Shown piece after piece: positions 57,302 through 64,000 of a stretch of 64,000 nucleotides of DNA; position 1 is the stretch's first letter, and every line of letters starts with the position of its first letter. The stretch is from Larix kaempferi. Its lineage: Eukaryota; Streptophyta; Pinopsida; Pinales; Pinaceae. The stretch covers positions 16,818,001 through 16,882,000 of the forward strand of contig BSBM01000826.1 in the NCBI GenBank assembly GCA_027924585.1, given 5' to 3'. The translations under genes were made by a program, and so were the position numbers. The notes below the pieces were generated by a model. That model saw nothing but the letters and a program-made list of their open reading frames with translations. It was not told where the DNA came from and ran no database searches.

Positions 57302-57709
57302 GTGTGTGATGTACCAATCCAAAATGAAGTTGGCCATTGAGTCGGCAACTGTGTTTAACTCTCATGGAATGTGCAGGTACTGAACAGATTCAAATGAACT
57401 TTCCAGGAGACGTACTCGTCTGAAGAGACAGAGTAAGGTGGCATCATGGATGGCGTAAACCCGGTTAAGATGGGAAACCACTAATTGAGAATCCATGTGG
57501 ATGACAATGTGGTTCATACCCAAGCAAATGGTGTTAGCTAGGGTTCCGATTACTGCCTGATATTCTGCAGCGTTGTTGGTCGCAAACCCTAGGCAACTTC
57601 CTCCTGAGCTAATGAGCTCACTTGTTGGGGAATATAGTACCCAGGCTGCCGAAGCAAGGTTACGAGTATGTCAGCTGGCGCTGTCCGCGAATCCATAGCA
57701 CATTTCCAT
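57302..57709 (-). pseudogene. Second RNase H domain of element F, downstream of integrase
   Basis: The minus-strand frame gives MEMCYGFADSAS, a stop, HTRNLASAAWVLYSP, GGSCLGFATNNAAEYQAVIG, then LGMNHIVIHMDSQLVVSHLN, RRVRLLESSFESVQYLHIP, a stop, and ELNTVADSMANFILDWYITH. The D...E...D...(H)...D pattern (FADSA, NNAAEY, MDSQL, TVADSMAN) is a nearly complete RNase HI fold of the archaeal-like type seen in plant retroelements. Only two stops (both TGA) damage it. It lies in the same phase as the integrase but after its stop and after an acceptor-like TTTGCGTGTGCAG, so it may have been expressed by splicing. Element F also has the ordinary gypsy RNase H between RT and integrase. Confidence 0.85.
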
Positions 57710-57847
57710 CTGCACACGCAAACATAACATGGTATAAGGAGTGGAAACAAGATCTAAAGACACTCAAAAATAAAAGCGTCACAGCACAAAAAAACACAAA
57801 AAACACGCCATGTACAGTATATACAAGAAAGTCTAAGTGTGACGAGT
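57710..57847 (-). other. Intron-like spacer between integrase and second RNase H of element F
   Basis: T-rich on the minus strand, with several stops, ending in TATGTTTGCGTGTGCAG directly before the RNase H coding sequence. It could be an intron 3' end. No convincing donor was fixed. Confidence 0.35.
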
Positions 57848-59176
57848 TTAGGCATGGTATCTCTTTAGGTAAATCCCATTGCGGGGTTCACCCAAAGAGA
57901 TTCCGTCATAGTCTTCAAGCTCGTAAGCTCCCTTCTCCAAAACACGTTTGACAATGTAAGGTCCATGCCACATAGATTTGAACTTTCCTGCTCCTAGTTT
58001 GTCGTGCTTTTGGTCATAAGTGAGGACCAAGTCACCCTCGTTAAAGATACGAGGTTCAACTGACTTGTCGTATTGGGCTTTGATGTGTTTCTTGTGCGCT
58101 TCATTAGCAAGAGCGGCATCTCGGCGAGACTCGTCAAGTTTTGCTAAGTGCAGGAGATGTTCTTCTTCGGCGGTAGTATTAGGAAGAAGTTCGACAGCGA
58201 GTTGTAGAGACGGAATTTCGCATTCTATAGTTAGGACAACCTCCAATCCATAGACTAGTTGGAAAGGAGTGAAACCTATGGTGGTTTTAACAGAGATTCT
58301 GTAGGCCCATAATGTTGAAAAGAGCATGTTATGCCAATTGGATTTCTGCATACCTACCATCCTTTGGACCATGGTTTTCAAGACTTTGTTAATGGCCTCG
58401 ACTTGTCCATTGGACTGCGGGTAGTAGGGTGTTGAATTTTCATGGCGAAAACCCAACCTATCGCTCAGTTCATCAACCATATGGTTCTAAAAATGGGAAC
58501 TGTGATTGGTAACAATCGCCTGAGGAACTCCGAACAGCACTATTACATGATTGAACATGAAGAGTGCAGCGGTTTTGCTGTCGTTCTGGTATGTAGGCAT
58601 AGCTTCGGCCCACTTTGGAAAGTAATCCACAGCTACAATGATGTAACTATGCCCCCCGGTCGAGGTAGTCTTACAATGCATAAAGCCGATGCCCCATTTT
58701 GTGAAGGGGCCCACAGCAATAACCGGGTGTAATGGGGCGGGATGGGTGCGCTTATTTGTATGGAAGTGTTGGCAAGGAGGACATTTTTTTACGGCCTCAA
58801 TACAATATTTGAAGATGGTAGGCCAATAATATCCTGCGCGCAAAATCTTCTGGGCTGTAGCCATCCCAGAGAAGTGACCACCACATGCCCCAGCGTGACA
58901 GTCATTCAGAAAGCGTTCAGCTTCATCGTGAGTGAGACAACATCGAATAATTGAATCAATGCCAAGGCGATACAAAGTATCATTGATGATTAAATAATAC
59001 TTCGCATGGTGACATATCTTACGACGGTCATCGCGAGACAGTTGAAGGTTGAAGCATTGGGTTTGAAGATATAATGAGATATTTCCATACCACGGATCAG
59101 TTGTACTGATGAGAAACAATTTCATCTGGAAAAGAGTCATTGTGATCAACTTCGACATCAGGACGGGGAAGGTCAC
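57848..59176 (-). pseudogene. Element F integrase
   Basis: A single minus-strand frame with one TAG at 58487-58489. The zinc region contains CHAGACGGHFSGMATAQKIL and CPPCQHFHTNKRTHPAPLHP. In the core the first catalytic site reads WGIGFMHCK and the second VTNHSSHF, where the family has D in both (Gly and Asn here). The third, NGQVEAINK, keeps Glu. LWAYRISVKTTIGFTPFQLV, YGLEVVLTIECEIPSL and the C-terminal LVLTYDQKHDKLGAGKFKSM, WHGPYIVKRVLEKGAYELED follow, ending LKRYHA with a stop at 57848. No chromodomain is present. Loss of two of the three acidic residues means no integration activity. Confidence 0.92.
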
Positions 59177-60482
59177 AGATCAGCTCGGTAAACACCAAAG
59201 ACTTTTTTGACTTGGCTTTCTCGAAAAGAAGATCAAATTCTTGCAGTATCACGATCCAGCGTGAATACTTGCCCCCAAGCACCTGACGTGTCAGGACGTG
59301 GTACATGGGGTTCGAGTCTGCAATGATGGTGGTGGTGCGGATCAAGATATAGTGCCGAAACTTTTGGACGGCGATGACCGCCGCAAATGCGAGTTTTTTG
59401 ACATGTGAATATCTCGTTTCAGTGTCAGCTAGAACCTTACTTGCATAGTATATTACATGTTCTTGGACATTTTGATCCTCCTGTACCAAGACCATGGCGA
59501 TAATGGTAGCATAAGCGGTGAGATGTAAGATATAATCTCGATAATAATTGAGCAGTTGGAGCACGGGGGCATGCGTGATGGCATGTTTGATACTGTCGAA
59601 GGATTTTTGAGCTTGGTCATCCCAAATGAATGGGACATCCATCTTGAGTAGTCTCATGTACCCCTGAGTCTTCTCCGCGAAATTGCAAACAAAACATCTT
59701 AAATAAGTGGCCTTCCCTTGGAGACTTTGAAGTTCCGTCACATCAGTCGGGGGTGGCAGGTTGATGATGGCCTCCACCTTTAAGGGATCAATGCGGATCC
59801 CATCCTTCCAAACGATAAATCCTAAGAGGCATCCGGACTCAACGCAAAAGATACACTTATGAGGATTCAGACGGATATTGTACCATATACATCTAAGGAA
59901 AATGGCCATCAGATGATCAATGTGGAACTCGCACTGCTTTGAGTGAGCAAGGAGATCGCCCAGGTAAGGTTCCACAAAGTCCTTAATTTCATGGAAGGCA
60001 TACGACATAGCCCGCTGAAATGTGGTGCCAGAATGTTTAAGGCCAAACGAGAGTTTGCAATATGCAAACGTTCCCCACAAGCAGATGAAAGACGTCTTTT
60101 GTTGGTCAGCGGGGTTGATCTCAATCTGGTTGTAACCATAAAAGCCATCCATAAATGAGAAGATGACATTTCCGACACAATTGTCGATAATCTGGTCGAT
60201 GAAGGGGTTCGGGTAGTTGTCTTTTGGACAAGCCCGGTTAAGGTCCCGATAATCGACACAGACACGAATGGTACCCTGCTTTTTGTTCACAGGGACGACG
60301 TTTAAGACCCAATCCGTCGATGGGACAGGATAAATAAAACCATCCTTTAAGATCTTTTCAATCTCAACCTTGATTGTCGCCGTCTTACGGGGGTGTACCG
60401 GTCGCAACTTTTGTCGTACAGGTTTGACATCAGGATAGGTTTTTATTTCGTGAGAAACAATCGCGGGGTCTATCCCAGGCAT
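59097..60482 (-). pseudogene. Element F reverse transcriptase and gypsy RNase H
   Basis: A 461-codon open frame. Motifs are DGFIYPVPSTDWVLNVVPVN, VCVDYRDLNRACPKDNYPNP, FSFMDGFYGYNQIEI, GLKHSGTTFQRAMSYAFHEI and VEPYLGDLLAHSK at residues 171-183. The polymerase site is YLGD where the family has YLDD, so one catalytic Asp is lost. The RNase H part (about 316-440) reads DYILHLTAYATIIAMVLVQE, HVIYYASKVLADTETRYSHV and ADSNPMYHVLTRQVLGGKYS. The frame overlaps the protease frame by 13 bases and the integrase frame by about 80 bases in different phases. These are frameshift lesions compared with a single ancestral polyprotein. Confidence 0.92.
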
Positions 60483-61996
60483 CTCCTCATAGGACCAAGC
60501 AAATACATCTCAAAATTGCTTGAATAAGGCCATGCCAGTAGCCGCATTTCTTCAGGGGAACACTTCTGGCCTATCCGAATGTGTTCCACTATACCAAGTT
60601 TCACCGAGATGTCTACCAGGGTGGTTGGCTCAATGTTGGCCAAGTTTCCCTTCGTTTCCGTAAGACATGTAAGAATGGGGGAATGAGGGAATGGGTAGGT
60701 GTCTAGTGAGAAGAGGGTGTGGATGTTGTCCTCTATGTAATCCAAAGGAGGAAGAAAAGATGACCTATGTTGTAGATCATCCCACGGGCTGTCGTCAACA
60801 TTCATAACTTCCATGATGGACTCATCTGAATGAAAAGTCCAAAGTAAGAGATCAGGTATAGATGACGTCCGTTGTAGAGAATAGGATGGAGAGGCCACGG
60901 TTAAATGGTCCTCCGGTGTTGATTGGATAGCCTCGTAAATACGTTCAGCAGGTGAAGGAGGCATTATATCTCCAAGCAGGTGTGTTGTGGCTTCATCCGG
61001 TACAAGCCAAGTATCGGTAGAGTGAGATAAAATCTCTATGGAGATCATGTTCACCGTAGCGACATGATTAGGGGGGTCCGTTGCCGAAAAAACATCCATG
61101 AGAGATGAATCTTTCAGAAGGCCAACCCCTATACTCTCATACTGTTTTGACATTTGTCTAATAGAAGGAACATGGTCACCAGGATGAGTAGTAGCATCTG
61201 GTGTGCAAAAATTTAATTGGTCGATAGTAACAATTCGTCCTTGGTGGGGGAATTGTACTATGCGGAAGACTGAAGAGGCTACCGCCTGCATGGCGTAACA
61301 CCAATTGCAACCAAGCAAGAGATTATAATCTATTGGGGCCGAGACCACTTCCATGTTAACAGTTACAGTCTTTCCGCGCAACTCAACTGCAAGAGCTTGT
61401 AAGAGCCCATGAGGTTGAAAGCCACGCCCGTCGAATGCTTTCAATGTGGTAGGAGAACGATTCAATTCGGGGGATCCAATGGCTCTCCAACAGGTGATCG
61501 ACATGACAGAAGTGGAGGTGCCTTCGTCTAAAAGGGTACAATGGAAAATCTTCCCAGCAATGTTCACAGAAACTTGAAATGCAAGCTGGTGGGAGAGCCT
61601 CGGCTTGAAGTGGTCAAGTCAGAACATGATGGTATTCGAGGAATCGAGATCGACTGCACCAATGGCTGTAAGGAGAGTTTTGCGTTGATTAGGACAATTA
61701 TGCAAAACTTCCAGGGTAGACATGGCGTAAGGAGCTTGTGCCAAGTCTTCTACGATATTGTAATTTTTTTTTGCCCGAGCATTAGGATTGAAAACAACTT
61801 TTCGAATCGTACTCTTGGGTGGTCGCAATATCGAGTCTAAGGATGGCTTCTCAATGGTGAGAGAAGTTGATGGTACAATGACATCAGTTAAGGAGTCAAA
61901 AACGTTTTCAGCATTACTTCCAGTGGATTCCTTCGAAGGGACTGGTTCGTAAGATCGCGAGCGAGTGTTCAAATTGATCGTCTCGTTACGCACCAT
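60470..61996 (-). pseudogene. Element F aspartic protease and linker
   Basis: One minus-strand phase with one stop near 61619. It starts as the gag-protease linker (LAQAPYAMSTLEVLHNCPNQ, RKTLLTAIGAVDL). The protease follows with IFHCTLLDEGTSTSVMS, YNLLLGCNWCYAMQAVASSV and HQGRIVTIDQLNF. The catalytic triad reads D-E-G instead of D-S/T-G, and the related element D has N-E-G at the same place, so E at position two seems to be a family trait. An acidic, variable linker of about 200 residues follows toward RT. No zinc knuckle is visible there, unlike element D. Confidence 0.85.
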
Positions 61997-62099
61997 GAGA
62001 ACATGCGCAGTATTGGATGGTTCCCTATGGGCCGGGGGGGTTGAGCAATCATCTGCTGGTTCTGAGTAGGAAACGGATTGTTGAGGACTGCGGGGGTTG

Positions 62100-64000
62100 G
62101 TTTACCCCTAAGAAACTTTTGTACTTCATCTCTATGGGGACATTCTTTGGAGAAGTGGTCATCTCCACACAGTAAACAAGGATACTTTAGTTTCCATTTA
62201 TGCTTGGTATCGTTAGGAGTGCTCTTTTGTTCCTACTAGGCAGAAGAATTTTTGGGTTTCCCCTTGTTCTTCTTTTTACCGCCAGACTTCTGAAATGAAG
62301 TTGATTGGAAAGAATTCACCTCTTCAGTTAGAGCAGGAGTGGTGGATTTGGTGGTGTTGTGACCAGCCTGAGTCGGTAATGGGGATGAACCGTGAAGGTT
62401 GGATGATCCAACTGTGCTAGAAGCAGGATGGGTGTTAAGGGAACCAATGATTCCATCAGTTTGGAGTCCCTTATGCGGTTTTGCAAGGTCATTAATGTCA
62501 TGGGGTGCGTCAGGAAGAATATCAAACAAAGTGAAAGATTGAGTGTAGACTAGGTCTAGTACATGGGCACTTGTGATGGCTTGTTCTTCGGTGACAGCAC
62601 CTCACATGGAAACATCTCTTCCTATGGTAGGGATGAGGGATTTTGTAAACCATTCTACTAGGAGCTGATTTGGAATAGGAGCTTTAATGAGACGTCGTCT
62701 CCTTCGCCACTCGTGGATATGATCTGAAATATGAGTGGCGGTATTCTGACGGAGCGAGGTTAAAAGCTCGGTACCAGTTTCATACCGTATGGGCAGCTGG
62801 AAATGTGTCAAAAATTTCATGGCAAGAGAACCAAAATCAGGAAAAGAGTGGGGTGGCAACTCAATGTACCACTTGGCAGCCGAACCGGTGAGAGTCCTTT
62901 GAAACAATCTAAGATGAATTGAATCATGCATTGAGGAATTAGATGAACACCATAAGTGGTATGTCATCACGTGGTTTTTAGGGTCTTCACCCGGCTTGCC
63001 GTCAAATTTTGGGAAATCAAACGGAAGTTTCACCGGAAGTGGTGGCCAGTTAGATCCGTGGTAAATAGGATTGTTGGTTAAACGGGATAGGTCAGGCAGG
63101 TCCAAAGTAGCCAGGAATGGCAGCTGCAGGTTAGGCTGCGTGTATTGATAATACGGATAAGGCATCTAAGGACCAAACTGACCGTAAGGTGTACCAAGAG
63201 GAAAATGGCCATAGGGGTGGTGTCGCCCAGACCATAAGGGGGTCTGCCACCATAAGGTGGTCCATTCCAAAAAGGTGGGGGTCCACCTCCACCACTAGGA
63301 GGGGGTGGAGGTCTTCCGCCACCACTGGGAGGAGGTGGGGGTCCATAACTGTAATGAGGTGGCCCACCACTGCCTCCGCCTGAAGGGGGTGGTGGACCAC
63401 TTCCACCACTAGAAGGATAGGGGCCCCCACCACCGCCGCCGCCACCATAGTAATTAGGTCCTCCACCGCCTCCACCTGGAGGGGGTGGTGGACCACCTCC
63501 ACCACCCGAAGGGAAATTTCCTCCTCCACTATGATAGGGTGGTCCCCCGCCGCCTCCGCTGGGAGGGGGTGGTGGACCATTCCCGCCACCGCGAGAACGG
63601 TGAGGGATATTGTTGGTAAAATGAGGTGGACCTCCACCAAGGTTAGGTGGGGGGCTGCCACCTCCGGTAGGAGGTGGGGGAGGGCCGATCGGGGGTGGTG
63701 GTACCTGAGGGATAGTGGGTTGGGGTCCGTGTTGCAACACAGGTTGTTGCCCCCATAGAGTGTAAGGATTCCCAGGATAAGGTATCCCGTATGGTGCGTT
63801 TCCAGGATTAGATTGGCTCGGTGCAGGGTTAACAGAACCTGGATACGCTTGACTCCATGAGGGTTGAGTTACATTGGATGGGCCCCCAACATGAGATAAT
63901 CCCATGATGGATGGTCTAGCGGGTTGGGGAGGTCCAACGCCTATGTTCTAGTTAGGAAACGGGGGTTTCCCCCCAGCCACAACAGGTTGACCACTATTTA
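62100..64000 (-). pseudogene. Element F gag (5' end outside window)
   Basis: The frame continues upstream of the Met at 63905 past a TAG near 63950, so the true start is outside the window. An N-terminal Gly/Pro-rich region (63240-63700) with PPPPSGGG units precedes the capsid in a shifted frame: LDLPDLSRLTNNPIYHGSNW, DFPKFDGKPGEDPKNHVM, TYHLWCSSNSSMHDSIHLRL, LTGSAAKWYIELPPHSFPDF and NTATHISDHIHEW. A Lys/Asn-rich tail, a TAG at 62236-62238, and then an intact CCHC knuckle CLLCGDDHFSKEC (about 62140-62178) follow in the same phase. The capsid closely resembles that of element D. One frameshift (63078-63165) and stops disable it. Confidence 0.88.
63240..63700 (-). repeat. GGT/CCA-rich low-complexity repeat in F gag
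   Basis: Imperfect units such as CCACCACTGGGAGGAGGTGG recur about fifteen times and encode PPPPSGGG-like repeats. The array is open in more than one frame on both strands, so overlapping frames here are not separate genes. Confidence 0.9.

Larger units (their letters stand above)
40110..64000 (+). mobile_element. Element D: Ty3/gypsy element, interrupted by E and F, right end outside window
   Basis: It begins TGTTAACACC at 40110 inside element A's RT (left target base run ATCTT, 40105-40109). Gag occupies 42613-44847, then E is inserted. Gag end, protease, extra zinc knuckles and the start of RT follow at 49934-52457, and F is inserted next. Gag and protease are related to those of F (shared MSTLEVL...CP.RKTLL and GRIVTIDQL-type blocks), so D and F are relatives in opposite orientation. 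Removing E plus 5 bp (5086 bp) keeps the reading phase. D's remaining pol and 3' LTR should lie beyond F. Confidence 0.85.
52458..64000 (-). mobile_element. Element F: Tat-like Ty3/gypsy element with extra domains, 5' end outside window
   Basis: It is read right to left: gag (62100 to the window end), protease, RT-RNase H, integrase, a second RNase H (57302-57709), an antisense gene (55288-57021), a polypurine tract and the 3' LTR (52458-53359). It interrupts element D's RT at 52457 (left 5-mer GGGTT). At least 11.5 kb is present. The long region between integrase and LTR with an antisense ORF is characteristic of Tat-lineage elements. RT and integrase catalytic residues are mutated, so it is inactive. 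Confidence 0.9.

Noticed and set aside
63131-63661. 176-codon alternative minus-strand frame
   Set aside because: Out-of-phase reading of the Gly/Pro-rich gag repeat, Val/His/Pro composition only.
1-64000. tRNA, rRNA or CRISPR loci
   Set aside because: No cloverleaf-forming A/B-box segments, rRNA-like stretches or regularly spaced direct repeats with unique spacers were seen; the repeats present are tandem or LTR repeats.

Overview
This window looks like a heavily nested retrotransposon block from a large plant nuclear genome. The element families are plant types: Tekay-like chromovirus, Tat/Athila-like Ty3/gypsy, Tork-like Ty1/copia, a TR-GAG-like element and an L1 LINE. Spliceosomal introns are present, and two fragments resemble plant nuclear genes (a UGT91-like glycosyltransferase and lipoyl synthase). 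A conifer or other gymnosperm is my best guess, but this is inference from element size, age spread and family style. I see no intact host gene, no rRNA, no convincing tRNA gene and no CRISPR array.

Left part (1-13502): AT-rich sequence holding decayed relics. These are a gypsy RNase H-integrase piece (1853-3174), the 3' end of an L1 LINE with an RNase H domain (5831-7225), a short LTR-like unit (8200-8351), a chromovirus-like integrase relic (8790-10360) and a gypsy gag relic (11979-12850). Between them lie unassigned stretches with local tandem duplications.

Right part (13503-64000): one nested stack. Element A, an old minus-strand gypsy element, runs from its 3' LTR near 13.5-13.9 kb to at least 40109. 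It was split by three insertions: B (17788-31566, minus strand, 5-bp target duplication CCCAT), C (31763-38355, plus strand, target duplication CCTTA) and D (from 40110, plus strand, leaving the window). D was in turn split by E, a copia element (44848-49928), and by F, a minus-strand gypsy element from 52458 to beyond the window. When B, C or E is subtracted together with one target-site copy, the broken host reading frame resumes in the same phase. This independently supports the boundaries.

B is the youngest complete element. Its two 2758-bp LTRs differ at only about sixteen positions by eye, and its polyprotein has a single in-frame stop. Its long leader carries two captured host-gene pieces on the opposite strand: a UGT91-like glycosyltransferase fragment and one exon of lipoyl synthase with flanking splice signals. 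C has gag only and looks like a non-autonomous TR-GAG element.

The most unusual content is in A, D and F. A carries a ~940-codon extra sense-strand ORF between integrase and the 3' LTR. F carries an antisense, two-intron gene encoding a ~390-residue plant-mobile-domain-like protein between pol and its 3' LTR, plus a second RNase H domain downstream of integrase. D has an additional pair of zinc knuckles between protease and reverse transcriptase. All three are damaged, mostly by nonsense mutations, so these reading frames are relics of formerly coding sequence.
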